DNA of 64,000 bases from Eudorina sp. 2006-703-Eu-15. Lineage: Eukaryota > Chlorophyta > Chlorophyceae > Chlamydomonadales > Volvocaceae. A program made the translations under genes and the position numbers. Numbering within the stretch: position 1 is the stretch's first letter; each line of letters opens with the position of its first letter. The stretch spans positions 2,030,857 through 2,094,856 of the forward strand of contig BDSI01000005.1 in the NCBI GenBank assembly GCA_003117195.1. The letters are read 5' to 3'. The notes under the pieces are model-generated. The model was not told the DNA's origin, did no database searches, and saw nothing but the letters and a program-made list of their open reading frames with translations. Below, piece by piece: positions 23,390-34,060 of this stretch.

Positions 23390-23448
23390 GGTCGTTTCTC
23401 CTGTATAGGAGAAAGGTACGACTCCTACCGTAGGAGCCCCAACATGTA
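23390..23448 (-). repeat. Right terminal inverted repeat
   Basis: Reverse complement of the left repeat with two substitutions. The arms TTTCTCCT/AGGAGAAA fall at 23395-23414 and CTCCTACCGTAGGAG at 23422-23436, so both palindromes are conserved. The near-identity of the two ends suggests recent activity. Confidence 0.95.
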
Positions 23449-25084
23449 CTGCTAAGATGCTTTCCGTCGTCCGGTTCGTCCACGACTCAGTTTTCCAGCA
23501 TAGATCTCTTGCGTCGACATTCGATGTGTTTTATAAAGTTGATATTTTGTAAAATTTGGCGTATCTCCTTTACCTCGATTTCCAATGACGCGATTGTCAA
23601 CCGACGTCAACGTCGCACGTTCGCGCGCGCGTCAACGGACTTGAACGTCACAGGTCATACTTGGGCTTGCTGAGATCTGACAGCAGGTTGCATGGGCGTT
23701 TCGCGTCAATATTAATGAATCATTTCAACTAACCGTATGAGGTCCGGACAAGCGCTCGTCCTTCATCTGTCAGACATCGTACCACCGCATTGTTCCCAGC
23801 TTCCTACGTCAATGAAATTAGCTCCTGCTACAAAACTCGTGTTAACACCGTTCCTGTTGCAGTTCGCAACCGAAGATCAGGCCACAAAGATCTGGGCGCG
23901 ACCGAAGATCAGGCCACAAAAACGAAAGTATGCGAAAAGGCGGGCAACGCGACCTCCAGGTTGGGAAGGCGCGGAGCGTGCTGACCAGTAAAAACAGGAA
24001 CCACTGCATCACGCGCTTCTCCAGGCGCTGTTGAGGACACAGATTGCCGGACGCAAGTCGTACCACTAACGGCCACACCCTTACGCCTTCGCTTACCCCA
24101 AAGTGATACATTGATGGCCCGTTGCAGTCTGCGGCGACGTATTGGTGGCTTGTGATGGGATGTCGGTGGGCAACCGCCCGTCAGGTATTGCACAATACAC
24201 AGCTCTCTTCGTTTAGCGGACCCATCCGGAATGCTGTGACTAGGCTTGAACGGATGCGTGCAGCCCATTCGCGCAGATGAGTCCTGCTGGCTTGGTTCAG
24301 TTTGGTTTGCTGAGTATCCGCGCGCACGAAAGTGTGACCTGACGTGTCCAAGGGATATGGTAGCATTTCACGCACTGCTGAATGGCCTTGCGGCTTTTCT
24401 CGGCGTCGACGAAGAGGGCAGGCGAACACTCTTTGCTGGCCCGCGGGCATGTTGTAGACCCGCTCCGTCGAAACTGTCCTGATCCCTCTTAACCACGTCC
24501 AGACGAGGGCGCAGGGCCGCAGGCGCATCTCCGGCACCGGCGGACCCGAGCGGGCAGCTCAACTCCGTACCCGCACAAGCCCACAGCCAGCCATCTGGTT
24601 CCAGCCACGATAGGGGACTTGCGAGGTTGCCAGTTGGCGGCTGCGGTAGCTGCACCACCACGACAGACGACATGCACCACAGCGCCTAGGGGTGAGGCGC
24701 ACACGACAGTGGGACACGTCCAGTTCGCGAACCCGCAGCCAGACCGTGGCGCCCCCGTCTCCCAGCTTGGCCCGGCCCGGCCCGGGTGGGTTTCCCCTCT
24801 TGTAGGGTTGATCACACGTCACTCTGGTTATGTGTGTACATCGCTGTATCGATCCTCTGTGCACCTTCCGGCCCGGGTCAGCCCGGAACTGAACTGCCAG
24901 GTACCGGTCCAGCCACGTGCCCCAAGCACAGCCGCAATGGTGGCGCGGTTTCGTCTGTGCAATGTGTGGTTACTGTATCGCGAGGAGGCTGCGGCTGTCA
25001 CCGATGACCCGTTAGGGGGTCCACTGTCGCCTCATTACGGCAATCAAGTGAGAAGCTCCCCGCGACGCCCAGCTGCCCGCCGCC
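23449..25084. other. Intergenic interval downstream of COG4
   Basis: Contains a direct duplication of ACCGAAGATCAGGCCACAAA about 31 bp apart near 23870-23921, and at 24986-25030 a short match to the retrotransposon-like sequence at 59229-59275 (GCTGTCACCGATGACCCG). Open frames near 24181-24673 lack recognisable motifs. Confidence 0.5.
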
Positions 25085-25886
25085 TCACAACGGCAACGCC
25101 ATGATCGACTCCCGCGCCCAGTCCGTCCTCAGCACCAGCACCGCCCGCACCTCCGCCGGCGACAGCCGCCAACTGATCACGCCGCCGCCGCCGCCGCCAC
25201 CCTCCACGCCCGCGCTGCTGCCCCCGCTGCCTCCGGGCCCCCCGCCCGGCCCGCCCCAGTAATCCAACAGCTCCTCCACGGTCTCCAGCCCCAGCAGGAC
25301 CGACATCTGGCTCAGGCGCGCCAGCCTGTCCCGCACCGTCCGCGTGGTCAGGTCGCCCAGGCCGCTGATCAGCAGCCTCACCTCCCGGTCAAGCTGCAGA
25401 CCCCCCAGCTGGTTGAAGGCCTTGCGGCCCAGCAGCGCCTCCAGCCGCGCCGACAGCTTGTCCAGCAGGGAGCCGAAAAGCACCTCCCAGTTGCTGGGTG
25501 TCAGGTGGGGCCGCAGCAGGCCCGCCAGCCCCGACAGCGCCAGCACCAGCCGGCCCGCCCAGCCGCCCTCCGCCTCCAGACCGCCGTAGTCCGCCTCCGT
25601 CAGGGAGTAGCTCATCTGCAGGAGGAGATCAAGGGGGCGCATTGGTCGGCAGGTGTGTAGGGGCTGCGGTGGGGTGCAGACCGCCCTGGTGCGGTGCGGT
25701 GACGGTGAAGGTGCGGTGCCACTCACTCACCGCGGCCACCTCATCCAGCAGAGCCCTCATGCGCGGCAGCAGCCCCTCAGCCAGCGTCTCCAGGCCCCGG
25801 GCCGCCATGGACCGGAAGTCCCCGCCCGTCTTGGCCAGGTCGGACAGCACGGAGCGGGCCCTGCGCAGCAGCGAACAACAGACAAC

Positions 25887-25917
<31 letters not shown>

Positions 25918-28900
25918 TAGTAATTCACAGATAGGCAGGCAGGCAGGCAGGCAGACAGATACAGTAGATAGATAGCCAAAAAGAGTCTTACGGTCATCTT
26001 GCCGCTTTAGTTCACAAGAAGGCGCATGCGAAGTTATGGCCACCCACTTGTCCCTGTCCGAGGCGGACGCCAGCAGCCCATTGATGTGGGTCTCCAGCTC
26101 GGAGCGCAGCTTGGTGGCGTAGTCCGCAGCCACGTCCGTATTATTGAGCGCCACGGCCAGGTCGGTCAGGGCGGAGGCGCCAGCGCCCGAGGCCAGGGCT
26201 GTGCGGCGGGGCAAATCACCGTGCGGACAACGAGGGGCGAAGGGGATTGAGCGGCCAGGGCCATACCCGCTGCGCACCACGCCGCAGGCGGGGCGGACCG
26301 GTTCGAGATGCGGCACGTGGGCGGGGCTGGGGGCGGTGGCCCGGCCTGGGCGCTGGTGCTGGCCGCGCCCAGCCAGCCAACCAGCCAGCCAACCAGCCCC
26401 CTGGCTGTTTGTTGTTCGATGGGTTCTGAGGACTCTCGGTTATCCCCCGGGGGGGGGGGGACGGACACACAGTGTGCCCGACCCACAGTCCGCGGCCAGT
26501 CGATCAGCAAACAAGGATCCCCCCGGGGAGGGACTTACGTTGGAGGTCGACCCCGACGCCGGTGAGCTGCTGGGGCAGGGCGGCCAGCGCCTTCGCGGGG
26601 CCCGCCGATAGTTTCGCCTGGCCAGGAGAGGCGAGAGCAGAACAAACCACATTTCGTCCCCCGCGGGGATGGAGGACCGGACAAGAGACACAAGCAGGTC
26701 GCGGCAGGGTTAGACCGGCACAGGTCTTGCCGTACTGTGCCGTACAGGCCGTAACATGGCAGGAATTGAACTCATCTAAAACTTCACCCTCGAGATTTCA
26801 GCAGATAGGGAATAATGGGAAGTCCATGAGCGTCCTTTAGAGGGTCGGGCTCCGGAGCTCCGGCAGGCCACCGGCCTCCCACCGGGCCTCCCGTTCCACG
26901 GCCAGAGGCGCCGTACACATGGTCCGTCGTACTCCACGGCACCCGACCTGACACACCATCGCCAACCCCGACCAAGATACCTGCAGCGCGTTCCTGAACA
27001 GGTTGGCCAGCACGTTGTTGAGCTCCGCCAGCAGCGCGGCAGTGGCCTGGAACTGACCGGCCGCCAGCGCGCGCAGCCCCACCTGGCCCCCCGGCAGAGT
27101 ACGACAGAGAACGAGCACGCATGAGTGCAAGAAGAGACGAGGGAGGACGACAGGCGCGGGACAGAGGGGGCGCGGGCCGTGCAAGGGGGGGCGACAGGGC
27201 GGGGGCACACACCGGGGTGCGGCAGAGCGGAGGGGAAGCACACACCCGGCGGTCCTGCCCCTGCCCGCTGCCCCACCCACCTTCCGCAGGATGAAGAACA
27301 CGTCGTCCACCATGCTGCTTGTCAGGGCGCCCGCCAGCTGCGCGGGGGCACACGGGGGAATCAGCGATACCCCGTTCGGTTGTTTCTTCATGTGCCTGAG
27401 GCGCAGTTCCGCCGCTCCGACACCCAGGGCCGATAGGGGGAATACAAAGAGACGTGGACCACCCGGACGGGTCCGGTCCGGTCCGGTCCGGTCCGGTCCG
27501 GTCCGGTCCGGCCTTCAGCATCAACACTGGGGTTGCCTGCCGTCGGTCGGTCGGTCCCAGCTTTCGCCCACCAGCCCACGAGCCCATGACTCGACCTGTC
27601 GACGGCCTCCCAGGGCCTCACCCCAACCTGCCTATGTCCTCCTCCTCATTCACCCACCCAGCACCACCAGCAGCGTCCGCATCCGGGACAACCCGCAGCC
27701 CAGACCTGTGGTGCGACGCGGCCGGCCCCACTCACCACCTCGTCGATCCGCACGGCCATGGACACCGTTTCGTCCAGGTAGTACTCCTCGAGCGCCACGT
27801 ACCGCCCGAGCAGCTCCCGAAGGGCCACGTTGAAGGCGCCCGACCTGTGGGTGCCAGTGTGGGCGTATCAAGGAAAGAAGAACTGAGCCGGCTTCTGGGC
27901 GGGCGGGTGTGAGCTGTTATGGGAAAACAACCTCGCGACGGCAAGCGGGTGTGTTACTGTGTTTAGATACAGAACCCGCCCGACCCAGCGCAGGTGCGGA
28001 TATACCGGTACTTACCAAGCGGGTGTGTGTGTGTACGGAGTTGGATTTGCGGGTTAACCGCATCGATCGATAGCAGCACAGGCCTCTGCAGGACTGACGG
28101 ATGCGGTTCCGCTCACGGTGGGTCACGTGCGTGCCGGATCCCCGCACCGCCACACCGGGCACCGCTGCCGCCACCGCCACCGCTACCGCGGCTGTCGCTC
28201 CCTTCAAAAGATCGCTGCTAGAGGAGGACCCGGTCCACCGTGTCGTGACCGCCCTGTTGAGGTGGGAAGCGGCCACAGCCGCGCCGGAATGCGCAAACGG
28301 GCGCGGGCGTTCCGGCAAGCGACCTCTCCATCCTCACTCCCTGCTGTGGCCCCCGCGGCCCCCGCCAGCGAAACCGACACTAACCCCGCCGCCGCCACCC
28401 GCCAACACCGCCGCACCTGAACTGCGCCTCGCGCACCGCCGGCAGCTGGCTCCCCGCCGCCCCGCCAGCGCTCTCCCGCCCGTAACCCGGGCCGCCGGCG
28501 CCTCCGACGCTCGCTGCCGCCCCCTGCGCCGCCGCCGCCGCCGCCGCCCGCATCTTCCCCAGCATGAACTGATTGTACTCCTCACACAGCCCACAGATGC
28601 GGAGCACCTCCTCGATCAGCGCCTCCACTGCCCGGTGGTCGGTGGCCGAGTCCGCCGCCGCGGCGAGGCCCTGCTGGCCGGTGCCTTGCTGCGCGCCCCC
28701 CGCTGCGCCGCCACCTGCGGGCCCGCCGCCGCCTCCACGGCGGCGGCCCGTCACCTCCCGCACGACGCGGTCCAGCCGCCGGCTGTCCGAGTAGCGCTGG
28801 AGGATGCGGCTGCCTGCGGGTTCCATTAGCGACCCAGCGAGCCAGCCAGCCGGATGCAAGGATGAGGACGAAAGGGGAACGGGTCGCGATGGTCGCGAGG

Positions 28901-31900
28901 CATCTCAAGGGGCTGGCAAACAGGTCCGGACTGGAAGTTGTTGACGAGGACTTGGCAGGGGACGTGATCGCCGAAGATCACATCCGCCGCCCACTGCAGT
29001 TCCGGACTACTCCTACTTGTACAGAAGACTCGACGGGTCCCCTGCCGCCGCCCAACCGACGTTGCCACGTGCCAGCAGCTGCTTGCCAGCTATTTGCAAT
29101 CCCGGCCCGGCCCTGGCTGAGCCGTTTGCCGAAAGTCTGCAAGCTGGGGACGAAATTGGAGCACGCCACACGCGGCCTACGCGAGCAGTTGCCCTAATTC
29201 CTGGCGAACCAGGGAACCTCGTCTCGTTGCGTTTCGGAGGGACCCGCGCACCAGGGGGTTCTAAACTGTAGACCAACGACAAGTCCAGAACGCACCAAGG
29301 CACAAGCAGCCGGCTCCGCCCGCCCTCGGCCAGTCCCGGGGCCCCCGGCCCCCGGCATGGGAAGCCTTTCCCTATTCGGGCGACCCTTGCACATAAGCCC
29401 TTGACCCTCCGCCCGCCCACGACACGGCGCCGCCGCCCCTAGGATGCTCGAAGCCTCTCGGCCTTCCTGTGCCCCACCCGCGGTATCGCACTCGGCTTGC
29501 AGCCCGGCCATCACGTCCAGCAGCGCCGCCTCGCCAAAGGTCTCCTGGATGACCGCCTCGTGCTCCTGATCCTCGTCCGGGCGGCGTGGAGCGGGAATGG
29601 ACGGGATGTGGATATACCGGGGTTGGGGCGTGTAGGGATGAAAGCGAAGGACAATCAGGGCGGGTTGAGAGGTAATAGCAAGAATACGCAGCGTGAATGT
29701 TCCAGTTCCTCGGAGCTTACCGCCAGGTGGCCCTGGGACCCTTGCGCTTCGCGCGCGGGTTCCATGGGGCACTCCAGCCCGGCACCGCCCGGCACTCCTT
29801 ACACACGTGCCCGGCGCTGAAGCGCATTCCTTTGGTCGGTCCTATGTGATTCCAACCACCGCCAGACCTGACTGCCCAAGCCCCTCGTCCCTTACTGCCA
29901 ATCTAATCCCGCGCAGCCGACCAGCCAGGCCCCCTCGGGTAGAGCGGCATCCGGATCCGTCCGTGTCTGGCCCCAGGCCTGCTGGCTAATGCTGCGGGAG
30001 GGCAATGCCCCATCCAACCACCACCCGCCCACCTCGAGACACAACGCCACGTCCTTGAAGAGCGCCGTCAGGGCGGCCGCGAAATCGGCCTTGCCCTTGC
30101 CAGCCGGGCCCGCGCCTGCGGCCTGCGCGCCCTCCAGCTGCTCCACCAGCGAGTTGTAGGTGTTGCGGGCCTGCAAAGCCGTGGCGGTGCCGGCCATATC
30201 ACACACCACGGCAGGCGTCGATTGCAACCTTATGATGCAGCCCCCAATCACAACGAGAAGGGTCAGTCGTCCAGACCCCAGAAGGGCACTCCCTGGCGAC
30301 CCGCAGCACCGGCGGACACAAAGCACAATTGGCCAGTTGGGAATCCCTTATCGTAGCGGTAAGCCGCTCCCGCTCTCAAAGTCCCCCGCCCACCTAGCCA
30401 CCCTACCGTCCCCCGCCCACCCGCTCATTGCCCCGGCCACGCCCCCACCTGGGCGCCGACCACCACCTTGAGGTAGTCGGTGAAGCGCTGCAGCCCCTCA
30501 GCCTGCGCGCAACGACGCGGAGGAAACCGGGTGGCGACAAGCGCTGTTGAGGAGGCGAGGGGCGAGCGGGGTCGGGGGGCCCTTCCAGGACAACACGGGG
30601 TCGCCCGCATCATGACTCCGTTGCAGGTCCCAGCCGCCCGCGCAATAAGAACCGCTAGCGCACGCACATACCCCTTGCCTTGCCTCTAGACAGACGTTGC
30701 CTGTCTGTTTGACCGTCTCCCGTCGTCTGCTGTGGTTGCTGGTGGGTGCATCGATCTGCAACTGCCGCTATTGCCAACGCCTTCACGTCTCGCAGCTCAT
30801 CTGTATCGCTTGCCCCAGAAACCACACATACACACGCAGGCATTTGCCGGGCGCATCTACGCCTCTTGCATGTGACGCACTAAGCTTGTCGGGCACCATT
30901 GTCGGGCACCATTGTCGGGCACACACAACACAACACACAGAATTATAACATTGTCACTGACTTCCCGCCTCGCGGCCCAGTTCTCAATCGAAACGCCATC
31001 TGTACTCCTCCCGCCCCCTCCCGCCGCCCCTCGCCACAGGCCGCACCCCCGACGAACCTGCTTGCCCAGCGGCTTGTACAGCCGGGCGAAGCGCACCGCA
31101 GCCGTGTGGTCCCTCCGCGCAACAGCATCCTCGAAGCGGCGGTCCGTGATCTCCTCCAGCCGGGCCCGGACCTCCATCAGCACCTGAGGAGGGGGGGGGG
31201 GAAGACGCAAGCCCAGGGACAAGTCATGGCGCAAGTCAGCCCAGACCAGCATCGCCCAGCACATGTCAGCGCGGGACAGCACGGGAATACGACACTGAGG
31301 CGGGACGCTGCAGCCCCACAGCATCAAACGGCGCGTCCAGAGAGTGATGTGTTACGGCGAGCCTCTTCTGCCTTATCTGCTCCAGCTGTCACCGTCGGCC
31401 CGATGGGCACTAAGCACTGGCCATTCCAGGGGACACAGCCCCGGGCCGAAGCGACGGTGCTTCTGGAGGTACTGACAGCGCAACGTGCCCGATGCTATGG
31501 CAGCGCCGCCAAGGCCACGGAGCATGGCGCCGACCCAGATCGCCCCGCATCATGCCAGGCCATTCCCGGTCGGAGCCGCGCCGTGCAGGACCCACCCGGC
31601 GCTGGTCTTCCGCCTGGCTGGCATCCGCAGCCGGCAGCGGCACCACGGCGCCGGCAGTCGTAGGCGCAGGCCCTGAGGCCGCTAGCGCTGCCGCCATGCG
31701 GTTCTCCAGCTCCATGAAGGAGCTGATGTAGTGGGCCGCTGCTTCGTAGTCCTGTCGCGAGGTGGCAGGTAGAGGTGGCACGGTGGGCAGCGCTTGTAAT
31801 AATGTCGCGCAGGCGGCAAGTGTGTAGGCGGAAAAGGGTTGGGCATGCTTGTGCCAGGACGATGGTGTGCTGCGTCCGTACTGGAGCTGCATCGAAGGTT

Positions 31901-32567
31901 TGCGCGACCTCGTCCCGAGCGCCCGCGCCTGGGGTCTGCTGCTGTTTACCCCCTGTCCCCTGGTTACACACCAATTGCTCGACATCTTTATACCATTGCA
32001 GTCGACCCTGCCCCCGGGGTCAGCACACCTCAGTTTCCATGGCTGACTGAACGCCATTGATGCAGTTGGTCCGGTCAAGAATGAGGTTGATTTTGCTTAG
32101 GACACCCTGTACGCGGCCTTGCACCAGATCTAGCTGGCGAACTTTGCTGCTGATGTTGTCAGCAAGCTGAGCAGTGCCCTGAACACTCTGCAACAACTGC
32201 TCGCAGTCCGCACGGACCAGCTCCAGAGTCTGCGAGTATGGGAAGTGTTGGAACGAGGTTATTATTGTAGCATAACAAAAAATAGCACGCATGATCTGCT
32301 TTGGGCAAAATGCTTCACCGATCAGAAGGTTTTCACACAATGGTTGTCGAATGTTGCTACGGTAACCATTCACGACATTATTACCTCGGCCGTTGGTGTG
32401 TTAAGAAGCAGGAAGTTGCGCTCAAGGTCGCTGCGCTTGCTCAACTGCCTATCCAGGTCCTGGTCGATCGCCCGCTCTCGCGCAACAGTTTCGTGTAGTA
32501 ACTTTGTAGCATCGGAAACGTTTGTTAATTTATAGATGAGGTTGAGGTCTATGGTTGAAGTTGTCAT
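25085..32567 (-). CDS. COG4: Conserved oligomeric Golgi complex subunit 4
   Basis: Fifteen exons join in phase to 835 residues: 32567-32385, 32229-32029, 31751-31596, 31183-31058, 30502-30449, 30170-30033, 29571-29478, 28813-28417, 27844-27736, 27337-27281, 27082-26981, 26617-26539, 26198-26048, 25860-25731, 25615-25085. The C-terminus carries the COG4 hallmark: LQLDREVRLLISGL, RDRLARLSQMSVLLGLE, DYWG and SWRLSPAEVRAVL. Mid-protein YVALEEYYLDETVSMAV and SSMVDDVFFILRK also match. The N-terminus is a short coiled coil (ARERAIDQDLDRQLSKRSDL). COG4 belongs to lobe A of the tethering complex for retrograde Golgi vesicles. An Ala/Gly insertion in exon 8 explains the extra length over the human 785 residues. 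Exon 7 could start two codons later. A bidirectional promoter is shared with the gene at 32691. Confidence 0.95.
25888..25952. repeat. (GACA)n and (GGCA)n microsatellites in a COG4 intron
   Basis: About seven CAGA/GACA units, then a break, then about five GGCA units, between COG4 exons 13 and 14. Confidence 0.9.
27470..27512. repeat. (GGTCC)n pentanucleotide repeat in a COG4 intron
   Basis: Eight GGTCC/TCCGG units in tandem, in the intron between COG4 exons 9 and 10. Confidence 0.95.
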
Positions 32568-32690
32568 TTTTGGCGAAGCTAACAATGCGCCCGCGTTAAT
32601 AATGGAGCTATGCCATCTTTCCTACGTTTTGTAAGTAGCAAGCGCTTCCATAGATTTTGTGCGTTATGCGGTCACGCGAATACGCTATTG
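32568..32690. promoter_or_regulatory. Bidirectional promoter between COG4 and the small TM gene
   Basis: The two start codons point away from each other with only 123 bases between them, AT-richer than the flanking exons. Both 5' UTRs and core promoters must lie here or overlap the genes. Confidence 0.6.
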
Positions 32691-34060
32691 ATGGCGACCC
32701 AACCACCGGCAACCGACTTGAACGGTCGCGACGTACATTCGTCCGTTGCTCGTTTCATGCAAAACGCAACACTTTCCTTTCGTGCATTCATAGATAGATT
32801 GCCACCTCACAGGCCAGCTTCATTTTTTTCAGGACTCATGCAGCCTACTCTTGCCCCGTGCCAAACCGTGCGAGTGCACACAGGCATTCCCCCAGTTCTT
32901 GAGCTGAAAGTCTAGTGCAATGCTACAAACTTCCCGCCAGACGCCCCGAAAATCCTTCAGCTTATGTACCTAACCCTGACCATCCCTGGCCCAAGTACGC
33001 CTCTTGAGCAACACCCCATCACCAACATCTAATCAGGCAGAGCCCCGTGGCTGTGGGTTGTGGCCCTCTGTATTCTGTGTTCGTGGCATTGAGGTATGGG
33101 GATACCTTGCCGCCTTGTCGGTGGGGCCTGCTGGGGCTGGTATACACCGTTGATCCCTTTTCGGGGTCCGCTGTATTGTTCATTAATTCAAAGTAATTTG
33201 GACAATGGAAACAAGTGCTATTGACTCAATTCCTTCTTCTCATGCTTCGCCTCAACATGTAGCATACGCGCTGGCGCATCGCCTTGCCGTACCGTCCGCG
33301 ACGCGGATGCCGTGGAAGCAATCCATGTCAGCATCCGGCAACCAATTCCATTTTATCACGAGAGCGTATGTGATGTTGATCTGCCAGCGGGGTTCGGCGG
33401 CAGTTTGTTAATTATTTCCGTTTGTCGATGCAACCGAAACGAACCGAAGTGCATTAGTGAACGCCCGTCGTGTAACATGCACGTCGACGTACGTGTTGAT
33501 AGACAATTCTATTAGGAAAATTTCATAACATCAATTGCTGTTGAACGCGTGAACGACCAAAGCTTGACCTGATTACACTTGTGTGGTTTACAGGCGAGCC
33601 CCTAGCATTATGTCTGCCTTTACCTGCAATGTAGCAAGGAAATCGTGCATGGCAGGACGGTCTGCCTGGCGACTTGCGGTGAGTTGACGCGTGGCCACTC
33701 AGACGCCCAATTGCACAGAGCAACTGCATGTTGCCGGGAGCAAAAACCTGACGCATTGATGTTGATATGCATCAGGTGCCTGGACAGCCGCGGCCATACT
33801 GCACCGCCTGGCGATTCAGTCCGTACCAGCTTCCCCACGCGTCCGGCTCGACGGATCCCACTCCCAGCTCGGAGTCCGCCCCATCACAAGCGTCCGGTCC
33901 AGACATTCCAGCGAATGCAAACCTCACCACGTGGCAGTACTCGAAGCTCAAAGACCCGGGCTTTGGTCCATGGTTCCTCGCCATGGCCTTCCTGCCATTC
34001 TTGCTCCTGCTGGTGCCGCTTCTCAGCTCTCCACCGATGCCGCCCGTGGCATCCCCATGA
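32691..34060 (+). CDS. Small tail-anchored membrane protein, unknown family
   Basis: Two exons, 32691-32867 and 33776-34060, join in phase 0 to give 153 residues. The N-terminal half (TDLNGRDVHSSVARFMQN) is soluble, the middle is Ser/Pro-rich, and residues near the end form one hydrophobic helix, FLAMAFLPFLLLLVPLL, followed by a short tail, the layout of a tail-anchored protein. The donor (CAAACC|GTGCGAG) and acceptor (GCATCAG|GTG) are reasonable but not unique. The intron contains a copy of the dispersed retrotransposon 3'-end repeat. No homologue is recognised. Confidence 0.5.
33105..33190 (+). repeat. Dispersed repeat, copy A (retrotransposon 3' end)
   Basis: Shares CCTTGCCGCCTTGTCGGTGG with copy B and TATACACCGTTGATCCCTTT with copy D, and ends in GTTCATTAATTCA. 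It lies inside an intron of the small membrane-protein gene. Confidence 0.85.

Larger units (their letters stand above)
19753..23448. mobile_element. Inverted-repeat DNA element with Ulp1 protease and tyrosine recombinase
   Basis: A 3.7-kb unit is bounded by terminal inverted repeats 19753-19811 and 23390-23448, identical at 57 of 59 positions, each beginning TACATGTTGGGG. It carries a minus-strand Ulp1/C48 cysteine protease gene and a plus-strand tyrosine recombinase gene, transcribed divergently from the 21.4-21.9 kb interval, plus a 28-29 bp tandem repeat near the left end. Known eukaryotic tyrosine-recombinase elements are Cryptons (no terminal repeats, no RT) and DIRS-like elements (with RT/RNase H). 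Ulp1 proteases are known from Zisupton/KDZ, some MULEs and Polintons. The combination seen here does not fit one of these classes by inspection. No clear target-site duplication is seen; ACATGT occurs at both ends, but as a palindrome it is also part of the repeats. Confidence 0.85.

Noticed and set aside
19753..23448. DIRS-like retrotransposon
   Set aside because: Tyrosine recombinase is present but no reverse transcriptase or RNase H and no internal complementary region was found.
23449..25084. Minus-strand frames of 100-119 codons near 23909-24673
   Set aside because: Overlapping frames of similar quality, no recognisable motif and no consistent splice chain.
28101..28829. 242-codon plus-strand frame
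   Set aside because: Antisense of COG4 exon 8 and its intron; the minus-strand frame carries the COG4 sequence in phase.
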